Virus record (IMG/VR): IMGVR_UViG_3300027704_000064
Coordinates: 1-37,636 of that record
From: a virus
Length of the DNA stretch: 37,636 bases
Direction: 5' to 3' (one strand)
Made by a program: the position numbers and the translations under genes. The notes beneath the pieces were generated by a model. That model made no database searches. It worked only from the letters and a program-made list of their open reading frames with translations, and was not told the DNA's origin. Below, one piece after another: positions 22,801 through 29,817 of this stretch. Within the stretch, counting starts at the first letter, position 1. Every line of letters starts with the position of its first letter.

Positions 22801-23247
22801 GTTGCTATAAGCACCACTTTGTAAAGTTGGAAGGTTACCTTCTAACGCAGTAGCCCAATTAGCATCAGACCATTTACTTGTGTCGGCGTAAGGATTAGAA
22901 GCAGAAGTCTGCATCATACCTTGTTGTGTTGGTTGTGGGCCACCACCTGCCGACACACGCCCTGCTCCTATTGAATTAACTTGTTTGTTAGGTGTGTTGT
23001 TTTGCATAGCTTGTTTCATCATGGCATTTTTTATTGCCTGCGCCTGCGAGGGTGGTATCGTACCCTGTTGATTAGGGGCAGGAGTCTGCATCATACCTTG
23101 CTGATTAGGCAAGGTTTGTTCTTGCATAGCCTGTTTCATCATAGCGTCTTTTATTGCCTGCGCCTGCGAGGGTGGTATTGTACCTTGCTGGTTTGTAGCT
23201 AGATTATTTAAGCCCTGCAAGTTAAGTCGTGTTCCTTGTCCAAACAT
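19870..23247 (-). CDS. giant virion protein with hydrophobic Gly/Ala domain, 1125 aa
   Basis: Largest gene of the window. N-terminus has two 40-residue repeats carrying GTIPPSQAQAIK and MMKQAMQ; a degenerate third copy lies near residues 949-974. Residues about 330-430 form a Gly/Ala-rich hydrophobic domain (FIGAAAAPAGAALGGTTAG and TALSQATSGQGFDLTDIAVA), a likely membrane-inserting glycine-zipper region. Near the C-terminus are short repeats of EDVLPIGNEGG and a run of ten glycines before a basic helix. No protease or lysozyme motif recognised. Probably an ejected or tail-associated protein helping DNA cross the envelope. It is placed between fibre and tail-tube genes. Confidence 0.6.
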   Translation of the reverse strand: MFGQGTRLNLQGLNNLATNQQGTIPPSQAQAIKDAMMKQAMQEQTLPNQQGMMQTPAPNQQGTIPPSQAQAIKNAMMKQAMQNNTPNKQVNSIGAGRVSAGGGPQPTQQGMMQTSASNPYADTSKWSDANWATALEGNLPTLQSGAYSNLTTDQTNAILKKDPNFFINLLKKGDSSFSQTENNNRNSLTNYSGPAFTNTDDVYGYMDSLNIDENLDAFGGRSGKLSGNGSLMNGGSSLSSVNSGTRATQHDFVNNQYVQQGKMPIYEDGDAIYVLNTGFGDNRPDLGEDELGNKLKFDGHGGYYHKSGGAGKGEYQKYVKQNKQGPDTDAFFDQVMPVVMAVAQATFIGAAAAPAGAALGGTTAGATAGTVVPTLGANVITGALTGAGTTALSQATSGQGFDLTDIAVAGLKGGVGGATSGMISDYASYAGGGFETGAIEGAGNAFVSGAMEGEFDLENIAYGGLIGGGIQSLKDGFNDVFQTDDIADLARQELGKPEWNYLDMTDAQIAGMSPEAIADYATRETAFGEHIAKLHKTTDFGKLFGEEGLLNKMGFDTEYLSTAPISNTLEFLATPFNVASEFLGGDALYAPSAAGDKWDEAFRQEWFEKTNHLYGEAFADTYYSDEDKRNFPEHAQALEDHKRGALEAAMGLEEYLGYNSRTGEYENSNYDLVGMAQSQASNQDLDFFRDVNYIDPDNPDHRGNLESQDWVDGVLSDLDAGSITEGDALNSLNSAADYNFQQNVRYDERFSAWAPRSDSIPWTHIQETDPMAGARFNTPSGNRPGRIDYLKDKVTSIPKEAANFIGDVEGMLSSGAESWSDAINIVTDAYDAWESGASGLSDSADFESYMEQNLQASNSPNELYANLGVDPDLTEGSIESQLPEGDTGGEQASSFLQNAIDALTGKATKDRENAALEAAGYPQETVLPNGPPPNSNFLDEAFGYGDENVLPQEQTIKDEMMRRAMQEQALSNQQENRGSEDVLPIGNEGGEGVLPIGNEGGEDVLPNGEVLPLSYNDQPVSEVLPPTPPSGGGGGGGGGGENKRQQKAEQDNYMIDKELYRLARITQIISLSEGDLASVQKRMAVLREQKEAIAGDIVGAVQKKSGRYIKQTYEEDGRGRRTRNA
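20128..20157 (-). repeat. (TCC)10 microsatellite coding for ten glycines
   Basis: Ten perfect TCC units on the plus strand read as ten GGA glycine codons in the leftward 1125-aa gene (PPSG...GENK). Perfect codon repetition means slippage could change linker length in steps of one glycine without loss of frame. Confidence 0.9.
22981..23190 (-). repeat. 120-bp imperfect tandem repeat at start of the 1125-aa gene
   Basis: Two copies, 120 bases apart, encode 40-residue units around GTIPPSQAQAIK, A-M-M-K-Q-A-M-Q. The second unit has diverged at its end. A third degenerate copy of the MMKQAMQ helix lies at about 20324-20402. Likely an internal duplication. Confidence 0.75.
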
Positions 23248-23281
23248 TATACGATTCCTATTCGGTCAATTAATGTAATGC

Positions 23282-24640
23282 TCACGCTTCTAACGCCTCA
23301 ACTCTATCTGTTAACTCTTGGTTAGCTTGTGTAAGCTCCTTAATAGACTCGACAAGCAGGCCGACCATGTTTCCATATCCTACAGCGAGGTAGCCGTCTT
23401 CGTCTTCGATAACAGCTTCGGGGAGTACAGCTTGTACTTCCTGTCCTATCAGACCAGTGGCTACTGTGCCGTTCTCTATGTACGAGAAGGTTATGCCGTT
23501 GAGGGTGTTTACCTTAGCGAGTGCGCCAGTGATAGGCTCTACGTTCTCCTTCAGGCGTATGTCAGAAGAAGACCCCATCGAACCTGTGTGTAACCAGTTA
23601 CCAGTATTACCTGCCATGATGAGAGTGCCGCCTCCTGACAAAAGCCTAATGTCGCCCGCTGTCACAGTGTTCCGTTCAGCATCGGTAGCGTTAATGATTA
23701 TGCTCTTAGTGTGAGAATTACTCTCTCCTGCTCTGTTTCCTATTGCTATGGCTCCTGTACTTTGACTTATCTCTCCTGCTTTGTATCCTATTGCTATGGC
23801 TCCTGTACCTTGTGTATCCTCTCCTGCTTGGAATCCAATTGCAATTGCGCGATGCCCCTGCGTAGTGTTACCTGCCTTAGTACCAATAGATACCCCATCC
23901 AGTCCCTGTGTAACTTCTCCTGCCTGGTATCCAATAGCAATGGAGGTAGTGCCTTGCGTAGTTTGTCCTGCTTGGTATCCAACAGCAATGCATCCGCCAC
24001 TACTGCCTTGCGTAGTTTCTCCTGCTTGGTATCCAATAGCAATGGAGTCAACGCTTTGCGTAGTTTGTCCTGCTTCGTATCCAATAGCAATGGAGGTACG
24101 GCCTTGCGTAGTTTCTCCTGCTTTAGTACCAATAGCAACGGCTAAAGTTGCTTGCGTAGTTTTTCCTGCTCTATTACCAATAGCGACAGCAAAACTGCCT
24201 TGCGAAGTAACTCCTGCACCCGGCCCAGCTCGAAAGCTATCAAGCCCAGCGCCTTTGCTTAGGAGGCTTCCAGTTGCTTCAAGGGTTGTGAACTTTCCTG
24301 AACCTTGTGAAGCCACTCCAATAGAAGTTGCAACTAAAGTTGTAAAAGCACCTGTGGATGGAGTAGACGCGCCTATTGTGGTTCCGTTTATTGTACCTGC
24401 CACAAGTGTCGCGGTTCCAGTAAACGTGTTGTTTCCAGTAAACGTGTTGTTTCCAGTAAACGTGTTGTTTCCTGTCCATGTGTTGTCTAGAGGAAGAAGA
24501 CTATCGTTTAAACTAATAACACCACCAGCCGTAGACCCTACCCAGAGTTTTCCGTCTGTAGTGTTTACAGCTAATTCTCCGACAGCTAAAGATGCAGGTG
24601 TTCCTGTTGCATTGTTTTTTGTTTGAATTACAACGGCCAT
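23282..24640 (-). CDS. tail fibre/spike with repeat shaft and S74 chaperone tip
   Basis: 452 aa. Residues 1-50 are the attachment part; 53-77 carry four NNTFTG-type units; 149-310 hold ten repeats of about 16 residues with core AIAIGYQAGETTQG, resembling YadA-type trimeric head/stalk repeats. From 357 on is a Peptidase_S74 intramolecular chaperone: SSDIRLKEN (S359-D360 the expected self-cleavage site, Lys364 nearby), then GLIGQEVQAVLPE and a C-terminal coiled coil. Such chaperones trimerise fibres and are then cut off. The protein probably binds the host surface. It follows the adhesin gene at 24653 by 12 bases, with AAGGAG upstream. Confidence 0.85.
   Translation of the reverse strand: MAVVIQTKNNATGTPASLAVGELAVNTTDGKLWVGSTAGGVISLNDSLLPLDNTWTGNNTFTGNNTFTGNNTFTGTATLVAGTINGTTIGASTPSTGAFTTLVATSIGVASQGSGKFTTLEATGSLLSKGAGLDSFRAGPGAGVTSQGSFAVAIGNRAGKTTQATLAVAIGTKAGETTQGRTSIAIGYEAGQTTQSVDSIAIGYQAGETTQGSSGGCIAVGYQAGQTTQGTTSIAIGYQAGEVTQGLDGVSIGTKAGNTTQGHRAIAIGFQAGEDTQGTGAIAIGYKAGEISQSTGAIAIGNRAGESNSHTKSIIINATDAERNTVTAGDIRLLSGGGTLIMAGNTGNWLHTGSMGSSSDIRLKENVEPITGALAKVNTLNGITFSYIENGTVATGLIGQEVQAVLPEAVIEDEDGYLAVGYGNMVGLLVESIKELTQANQELTDRVEALEA
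23711..24196 (-). repeat. array of ten ~48-bp repeats in the fibre gene
   Basis: Ten in-frame copies coding for units of about 16 residues with the core A-I-G-x-x-A-G-x-x-T-Q. Copy 4 carries a three-residue insertion (SSGG). High identity between copies allows recombination to lengthen or shorten the shaft. Confidence 0.85.
24417..24488 (-). repeat. 18-bp tandem repeats in the fibre gene
   Basis: Three exact 18-base copies at 24417-24470 and a fourth changed copy to 24488 encode NNTFTG units (TGNNTFTG...). Exact DNA identity suggests recent duplication. Confidence 0.85.
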
Positions 24641-24652
24641 GCGGTAAACTCC

Positions 24653-26740
24653 TTATGGGGTGGTTATAGTTATAGAAGTAAAAATACACGCCGTGTTGTC
24701 GCTTGGATTATCAAAACCTAGACGGCTTATTAACAAAATAGCGCCTGACGAGCCTGCTAAAAATGCCGTCCCACTATTATTTATTAAAGCTGCTAGCACT
24801 GAAGGTATTTTATCTGCCGTAACGTTTCTTGGAATGGTAACTGTTAATGTGTCACTTTCGGTAGCTGGGCTACGAGTATTTGTAACATTAAAAGTAAGAG
24901 TTGTTCCTTGCGACCAAACACCCGAAGGAAGTAAAGGTACTGACCACGCTAAGGAAACAACTGTTGTATACGGTAATGAAAATAGATATAAAGGAATCGC
25001 AGGAGTAAGCACCATAGGTGCAAGACCTTGACTAAACACATACGTAGGAACAATTGAACCAGTTCCTTTTCTTTCTCGTTTAATGTAAGGTGAAGTAACT
25101 GTATTTACGTAAGCTGAGTCTGCATAAACTACTGTTCCTCTAGGGTTGCCATGCCATGTGTTTTGTGTAATTAAAGTAGCAGAGTTAACAAAAAGAGGCT
25201 CAACACCGCTTCCTCTTAAATTCATGTCTTTGTTGTAAATAACAAAATCTTTAATTGCCCCAACCCAACCCCCATTTGTCGGAGATGGTGTGCCTGAAGT
25301 ATCTTTATCTCCTATTGAAAATTTTACAGGTGCTTCACTTGGCGCTGAGACACTATTAGAAGCAATAACAGTTGGCACTGCATTATTTACGTCAGTAACA
25401 GAAAGATACAACGTACCGCCTACTGCGTCATACTCCATAAAAAGACGTTGTTGTTTATTTAATGCAGGGCCGTTACCTACACTTGAACTCATACTTACGC
25501 CGTTCCAGCGAAACAGCCAGCTCAAATCTGTATTAACGCGCAAATATGAATTTGAACTGCTATATTTTATAGCTAACGCTCCTGAAGTACTAACAGGAGC
25601 AGCACTCGCTACTACTGTCATAGCGATGCTCCAGCCGCCTGTCTGAACCATGTTGGTACCATACAAATCCACACGGGAAGTTCCATTAAATGCAGCACCA
25701 CTATTAGAATAAGTGATTGCCGACAGATTCTTTGAATCTGGCATCCCGGCAATTTGAATGCCTTTTTGCACTTGAGGTTGAGATGTATTTGTATTTCTTG
25801 CTTGCTGGAGTGTTGTTAAGAATTTAATATCAGAAGAAAGATTAGACGTTGTGGGTACAATTACCGAATAAGCGTTTGCAGGAACAGGCACACCGTCCAC
25901 TAGAAGGTTGCGTGAGTTATTGCCTACCCACAGCACATTAGGTGTTTTTTCTATTGCGTGTGGCTTCCAAGACCCATCAGATGCCGTCCTGCCCTCTGCC
26001 ACATTTTCGTCCCGCAAGGTCTTAAATACAGGAACGTCATACAAGTCAAATACCTGCACTAGCACTCTATCAGCAGGTGTCGCGCTCCATAACCATTGCT
26101 CAACAATATCTAAATTTCCGTTTGACGCTCTTATTAAGCCATAGAGGTAAGTGCCGTCATACGAAAGCCCTTCAAGTTTTCCCGCTTCGGCGTTAAATGT
26201 GAATGCAGGCGTTCCTACGTTTGGATATGAATTGGTAGTATAATTGTATTCAACAATTGAACGGTTACCGTTAGACGTGCCACTTGGTTTGCCACCAAAA
26301 TAAAGAGTCCCCCCAATGACTACGGCAGCGTCTGGGTTAAACTCTGTATGCGACGGCGCTATATTGAAAGATGTAATCTGCCACTTGCCTGATAAGGACG
26401 GGTTTGGGATAAGTTTATAAACAGTGACTATATCAGTAGTATCATTAAAGTTATTAATAACGTAAACAACGTCCTCAGTGTCAGAGGCGGCATTTACTTC
26501 TAATTCAGTTGTATTAACGCTACTTAAATCAGCATGAAAGTCGCTAAAAAAGGCCCTAAGCTCAGACTGCGCGGAGGAAAATCCAGACAAATTGTTAACG
26601 CCAAAACTTACGCCGGAGTCACTAGCCGCAACTAATTGATTTGATGTTGCATCATAAGCAAGACTTTGTAGTGAACCTTGTGTTGCAGACGCAGGAAGAT
26701 AAGAAATACCTGTCTCTAGTAATAGTTGTCTTGTAGTCAT
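24653..26740 (-). CDS. large adhesin-like tail protein with beta-propeller and LamG-like parts, 695 aa
   Basis: N-terminal half repeats blade-like units: SLQSLAYDATSNQLVAASDS, VYVINNFNDTTDIVTVYKL, KLEGLSYDGTYLYGLI, resembling a beta-propeller of the kind seen in SdiA-regulated/phytase-like proteins. Residues about 350-510 look like a LamG/concanavalin A-like lectin fold (AAFNGTSRVDLYG, GGWSIAMTVVAS, QRLFMEYDAVGGTLYLSV, GAIKDFVIYNKDM). The C-terminal part is strand-rich. With the fibre downstream it is a strong candidate for receptor binding to a sugar. No catalytic motif seen. Start follows AAGGAA. Confidence 0.6.
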   Translation of the reverse strand: MTTRQLLLETGISYLPASATQGSLQSLAYDATSNQLVAASDSGVSFGVNNLSGFSSAQSELRAFFSDFHADLSSVNTTELEVNAASDTEDVVYVINNFNDTTDIVTVYKLIPNPSLSGKWQITSFNIAPSHTEFNPDAAVVIGGTLYFGGKPSGTSNGNRSIVEYNYTTNSYPNVGTPAFTFNAEAGKLEGLSYDGTYLYGLIRASNGNLDIVEQWLWSATPADRVLVQVFDLYDVPVFKTLRDENVAEGRTASDGSWKPHAIEKTPNVLWVGNNSRNLLVDGVPVPANAYSVIVPTTSNLSSDIKFLTTLQQARNTNTSQPQVQKGIQIAGMPDSKNLSAITYSNSGAAFNGTSRVDLYGTNMVQTGGWSIAMTVVASAAPVSTSGALAIKYSSSNSYLRVNTDLSWLFRWNGVSMSSSVGNGPALNKQQRLFMEYDAVGGTLYLSVTDVNNAVPTVIASNSVSAPSEAPVKFSIGDKDTSGTPSPTNGGWVGAIKDFVIYNKDMNLRGSGVEPLFVNSATLITQNTWHGNPRGTVVYADSAYVNTVTSPYIKRERKGTGSIVPTYVFSQGLAPMVLTPAIPLYLFSLPYTTVVSLAWSVPLLPSGVWSQGTTLTFNVTNTRSPATESDTLTVTIPRNVTADKIPSVLAALINNSGTAFLAGSSGAILLISRLGFDNPSDNTACIFTSITITTP

Positions 26741-26817
26741 TAGGTTTCCTTAGCAGTGATAATAGTAATTAAATTGCTGCCTACTTTAGAAGTAGACAAC
26801 AATTATTTTTTAGTTAA

Positions 26818-26994
26818 TTAAGAAAGTGTCCAAGTAACAGGATAAACTGTTGTTGCAGAACCTCCAGAGGGGATGTGGTAATACGGAGAAGCTACTCCTG
26901 TATCATTAATTGTTGCTGTGTTTATTACGTTACGTACAGAACGTACTTTATTACTTGACGTTTCTTTTACAGTATTTATAGTTTGAACTGCCAT
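26818..26994 (-). CDS. small protein, paralogue of its upstream neighbour, 58 aa
   Basis: ATG 26994 with AAGGAG upstream, stop at 26818. Reads MAVQTINTVKETSSNKVRSV, then RNVINTATINDTG and a beta-rich end (TTVYPVTWTLS). The pattern V.....S...R..RN matches the next gene (27007-27198), and both lie between terminator and adhesin gene. Possibly a capsid decoration or tail-adaptor protein present in two versions. Too short for standard ORF cut-offs. Confidence 0.65.
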   Translation of the reverse strand: MAVQTINTVKETSSNKVRSVRNVINTATINDTGVASPYYHIPSGGSATTVYPVTWTLS

Positions 26995-27006
26995 ACGTTA
27001 TACTCC

Positions 27007-27198
27007 TTATGCGGGGGTTGTTGTTGAGGTTGTCCATGCTTCAGTTACGGCTTTTGTTTGAGTTGCTCCAGCAGCTCGCCAGTAAACTGTAGTGTTTTGT
27101 TGTACAACTTCAGTGCCTACAGAAGAAGTCCACATATTGCGGATTGAACGGTCAGAAACATCTTGTACGGTACTACGGAAGGCTGTTGTATAAGCCAT
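27007..27198 (-). CDS. small protein, first gene after the capsid terminator, 63 aa
   Basis: AAGGAG before ATG 27198. Reads MAYTTAFRSTVQDVSDRSIR, NMWTSSVGTEVV, and a Thr-rich end (TKAVTEAWTTSTTTPA). It shares the V..VS.R.IRN pattern with the following 58-aa gene, so the two probably arose by duplication. It directly follows the terminator after the capsid gene and may be an accessory head or tail component. No family recognised. Confidence 0.65.
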   Translation of the reverse strand: MAYTTAFRSTVQDVSDRSIRNMWTSSVGTEVVQQNTTVYWRAAGATQTKAVTEAWTTSTTTPA

Positions 27199-27220
27199 GA
27201 TAATTCTCCTTGTTAAAAGT

Positions 27221-27272
27221 AAAAAGCCCCGCCCCTCAGTCTTCTCCGGTTACCGAAAAAGTCAAAGAGAGG
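27221..27272 (-). terminator. terminator after the major capsid gene
   Basis: Read leftward: CCTCTC, then a 9-bp hairpin CTTTTTCGG-TAA-CCGGAGAAG (with two G-U pairs), then GAGGGG closing a lower 6-bp stem, CGGGGC and TTTTT (27225-27221). It lies 22 bases after the capsid stop and before the tail genes. T7 has a comparable partial terminator after its capsid gene, which lowers tail-gene expression; here downstream genes show no promoter of their own, so read-through is likely. Confidence 0.7.
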
Positions 27273-27294
27273 AAGAGCATTATTGTGGTATGGT

Positions 27295-28257
27295 CTAGTT
27301 GTTAACTACAACGTTAACGCCAGACTCAGGACGGTAGCAAGCGCGACCAAACAGACGGTCAGCGGTGTACAGAGTGCTAAGAAACTCTTGCTTGTACTGT
27401 GTCTGTGAACGTACACCAACTTGCTCTGCAAGAACGTAAGCGTCCTTGTGAGCCAACAGTGCGCCACGTTCGCCAGAAGCTGCTCGAACAACAGGTACGT
27501 TAGTGCTGACGTAAATATCTACGCCGTACAGCTCACCAATTTTACCGGAGACTGTTCCTTTGTTATTTACAAAGTCAGTAGAGTTGTAACGCTCAATGCC
27601 ACGAATGTCATTACAGAGGCTAGGTGGGATTACAAAGAAACGGCCAGTCATCGGCACATCGTTGTCATCCAGAATCTGCAAAGCGTTACGGAAAGTACCG
27701 TCAGTAAAAACGTTAGCAGCGGGTACGCCAGTTGCTACGTAAGGGGTTGAACCACCAACGCCAGCAGCAGGGACAGAAGGCATAATAGACTGACTGTGAA
27801 CCCAGCTAGTACCGTTTCCGTCACCCAACTGTGTACCAAGGGTAAACAAAGAAGAATCGGCCTGTCGTGCTAGTGCATAGCCAGCGTCAGAAGTGTAGAA
27901 CCTACGAAGACTAGCCAAAGCCTGAACTTCAGTAATATCTTCAATCATACGGGAGTATTCCCAGTGTTGGTCGATATTAATAATCAGTTCGTTTTCAACG
28001 TCTGCAAGCAAAGTTACAGAAGTAGCTGACGCCTTAACAGAAGCGTTACCACGGATGGGAGAAGGAACGTGAATAACATCACCTTTCTTTCCTTTCATGG
28101 ACATTTTTTTAACAAGGTTAGCGAGGACAAGAGACTTCTCGTACTCAGCGATGACTTCATCCGACCAAATTTGGGGGATAAAAGTAGCGGCTGTACCAGT
28201 GTTTCCACCGGGGCCAGGAATTGAACTTACTTGTGGTGTTGCGGGAAATGCTGCCAT
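27295..28257 (-). CDS. major capsid protein
   Basis: 320 aa, the first gene after scaffold. Features of an HK97-fold coat protein: N-arm PATPQVSSIPGPGG, E-loop-like region KGKKGDVIHVPSPIRGN and VKASATSVTLLADVENELII, spine helix ITEVQALASLRRFYTSDAGY, and late motif GKIGELYGVDIYVSTNVPVV. This pattern occurs in T7-like and marine podovirus coats (T7 gp10A 345 aa). It forms the icosahedral head. GGAG lies before the start. It is followed by a strong terminator. Confidence 0.85.
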   Translation of the reverse strand: MAAFPATPQVSSIPGPGGNTGTAATFIPQIWSDEVIAEYEKSLVLANLVKKMSMKGKKGDVIHVPSPIRGNASVKASATSVTLLADVENELIINIDQHWEYSRMIEDITEVQALASLRRFYTSDAGYALARQADSSLFTLGTQLGDGNGTSWVHSQSIMPSVPAAGVGGSTPYVATGVPAANVFTDGTFRNALQILDDNDVPMTGRFFVIPPSLCNDIRGIERYNSTDFVNNKGTVSGKIGELYGVDIYVSTNVPVVRAASGERGALLAHKDAYVLAEQVGVRSQTQYKQEFLSTLYTADRLFGRACYRPESGVNVVVNN

Positions 28258-28277
28258 GTTATATGACTCCTAAAAGG

Positions 28278-29081
28278 TTATTTAACGCGACCCTCTTGAT
28301 ACGCCAGCATAATCTCAGGATTGAGTGCTTCATAGCGGTCAGGGTCTGTTTTCATCAGTTTAATTATGTCAGCCCTACGATAAATACGTTTACTACCTGA
28401 GTTACCACTGCCACTTACAGAGCCTGTAGAGGCTTGTTTAACGGCGGCTTGTCTAGCTTGTGTTTCATTCTGAACAGCTTGTCGAGCAACCGAAGTACGT
28501 TCTTTAAAGTTGCTGACAAGTTCATCAGCGGCATTAAAGTCATAACCTTGGTCTGCACGTTGGTAAAGCTCCATGCGAACAGGTGACCCTTGTACCCACT
28601 CAGTAAAAGCAGGGGCTTGCAGAACTTGCTGCATGTCAGGGTGTTTCTGTTGCAGTTGATTTAGCGAGGATGTTCGCTTCATCACTTGAGCTTGCTGTTT
28701 AGCGTTCACCACATCAGGATGTGTTTCTATCGCGTGACTTACTGCCTTTGCAGGGTCTTCAAAAAAATCTAGTGACTCTGGTTCAGGCGTTTGGTTTTGT
28801 GGTTGAGATTGGTTATGTATATAACCGTCTACTACTTTACGAAGTTCGCCTACTTCTGACCCTTGTGAACCAATTAGCTTTTCAGCTTGTTGGTGCATAC
28901 CTACTACCTCTTGAATGCTTTTTCCCCTGTATTTTTCAGGAAGCTCATATTCAATAGTAGGCTCTGGGGCTGTTGCTTCAGGTTCAAACGATAGAGTATT
29001 GTCTAACGTGTCTTCACCTTTGCTAACTAAATCATCTGTATTTTGAGTGTCTTCATAAGTATCTAGTATCTCTGCTGCCAT
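28278..29081 (-). CDS. capsid assembly (scaffolding) protein
   Basis: 267 aa, very acidic N-terminus (EILDTYEDTQNTDDLVSKGE) and long helical middle: LPEKYRGKSIQEVVGMHQQA, EKLIGSQGSEVGELRKVV. The C-terminal segment is basic (SGNSGSKRIYRRADIIKLMK). This arrangement, with PEKYRGKS...V......L....G...E...LR, is typical of podovirus scaffolds placed right before the coat gene. It guides coat assembly and leaves before DNA packaging. Confidence 0.8.
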   Translation of the reverse strand: MAAEILDTYEDTQNTDDLVSKGEDTLDNTLSFEPEATAPEPTIEYELPEKYRGKSIQEVVGMHQQAEKLIGSQGSEVGELRKVVDGYIHNQSQPQNQTPEPESLDFFEDPAKAVSHAIETHPDVVNAKQQAQVMKRTSSLNQLQQKHPDMQQVLQAPAFTEWVQGSPVRMELYQRADQGYDFNAADELVSNFKERTSVARQAVQNETQARQAAVKQASTGSVSGSGNSGSKRIYRRADIIKLMKTDPDRYEALNPEIMLAYQEGRVK

Positions 29082-29100
29082 AATTAAATCTCCGGTCCAT

Positions 29101-29343
29101 TTAGGAATTGTCGGCTTTCTTTTCTAATGCAATTTTTTGTTCCCGATTCTTTACCCATTTATCGTGCGCTGTAGGAAAACCAGCGGCATCGTTTCCGGGT
29201 AAAACAAATTTAGGGATGTGTTGCACTTTATTAGCAAGTTTGTTACAGGTAAGGCAATCTACTGTTACAGTCTCGTTATCTAATAGTTGGTCGTACATGG
29301 TTGTACCGCAAAAGGTACAATAAAAATCATTTAGCACTTTCAT
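29101..29343 (-). CDS. zinc-ribbon protein between portal and scaffold, 80 aa
   Basis: CxxC pairs C9-C12 and C30-C33 form a zinc ribbon at the N-terminus (FYCTFCGTTM; VDCLTCNKLA), followed by KFVLPGNDAAGFPTAHDKWV, a pattern found in phage proteins of unknown function at this position. A head-assembly accessory is possible. It overlaps the previous gene by 4 bases. Confidence 0.65.
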   Translation of the reverse strand: MKVLNDFYCTFCGTTMYDQLLDNETVTVDCLTCNKLANKVQHIPKFVLPGNDAAGFPTAHDKWVKNREQKIALEKKADNS

Positions 29344-29591
29344 ACATCTAACGCCTCCTCCTCAGCCCTTAAAAGGGTTTCCTGAAAACAAAGCATTTTG
29401 TCAATAGTGTTTATTTGACCTTTACGAAAATGTAGGTTATCGTTATTTGATATGTCTCTAATATCACCTATAAAAGCAGTTTGGTCTTCTAGCTCAAGCA
29501 GTAGTATGCTCCAGCCTTTAGTCTTAAACATCTCTTTCATGTAGGCGAAGTAGTCTTCATCCGTAAGGTCTTCTACTTCTTTATTTTCCAT
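29340..29591 (-). CDS. conserved head-gene-cluster protein, 83 aa
   Basis: First gene after promoter site 5, with AAGGAGG upstream. Acidic and helical: EDYFAYMKEMFKTKGWSILL, then NLHFRKGQINTIDKMLCFQE. Many marine podoviruses carry a protein with F.T.GW..L......F..G......LHFRKGQ...I..... between portal and scaffold, without known function. Likely a head-assembly factor. Confidence 0.6.
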   Translation of the reverse strand: MENKEVEDLTDEDYFAYMKEMFKTKGWSILLLELEDQTAFIGDIRDISNNDNLHFRKGQINTIDKMLCFQETLLRAEEEALDV

Positions 29592-29638
29592 AGTATCCTC
29601 CTTGCCAAAGGGTATGAGGATATACAGGTATTACACCC

Positions 29639-29667
29639 AGTATACCACAGTTTACTTAAAATGTGTC
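29639..29667 (-). promoter_or_regulatory. phage-type promoter, GACAC-N18-TATACT (site 5, capsid genes)
   Basis: On the minus strand GACAC (29667-29663), 18 bases, TGG and TATACT (29644-29639). It lies just after the stop of the 44-aa gene and 48 bases before the next start. Predicted start near 29632. It would boost scaffold and capsid expression; together with the terminator at 27221 it isolates a capsid transcript. Confidence 0.65.
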
Positions 29668-29668
29668 T

Positions 29669-29803
29669 TTATTTTTTAGTTTTTTCTTGTTTTTGTTCTA
29701 CACTGTCTAAACGAGCAGTCATGTCTTTAAGTTGGACATGAATCTCCTCTAAAAGACCGTTAACTTCTTCTAAAATCTTGTTTAAATCACCACGCATAAG
29801 CAT
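29669..29803 (-). CDS. small coiled-coil protein, 44 aa
   Basis: ATG 29803 after GAGGGA, stop at 29669. Nearly all helical with heptad-like leucines/isoleucines (LNKILEEVNGLLEEIHVQL; TARLDSVEQKQEKTKK). It lies right after portal and ends two bases before promoter site 5. Possibly a small oligomerisation or head-completion peptide. Too short for usual gene callers. Confidence 0.6.
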   Translation of the reverse strand: MLMRGDLNKILEEVNGLLEEIHVQLKDMTARLDSVEQKQEKTKK

Positions 29804-29817
29804 AAGTATATCCCTCT

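Noticed and set aside
23711-24488. CRISPR-like array in the fibre region
   Set aside because: The repeats are in frame, code for protein and have no unique spacers.
23781-24626. Long plus-strand open frame (281 codons) opposite the fibre gene
   Set aside because: It mirrors the repeat codons of the fibre, has no ribosome binding site and lies wholly antisense to a well-supported gene.
23282-26740. Diversity-generating retroelement acting on fibre or adhesin
   Set aside because: No reverse transcriptase gene and no template/variable repeat pair with adenine changes was seen.
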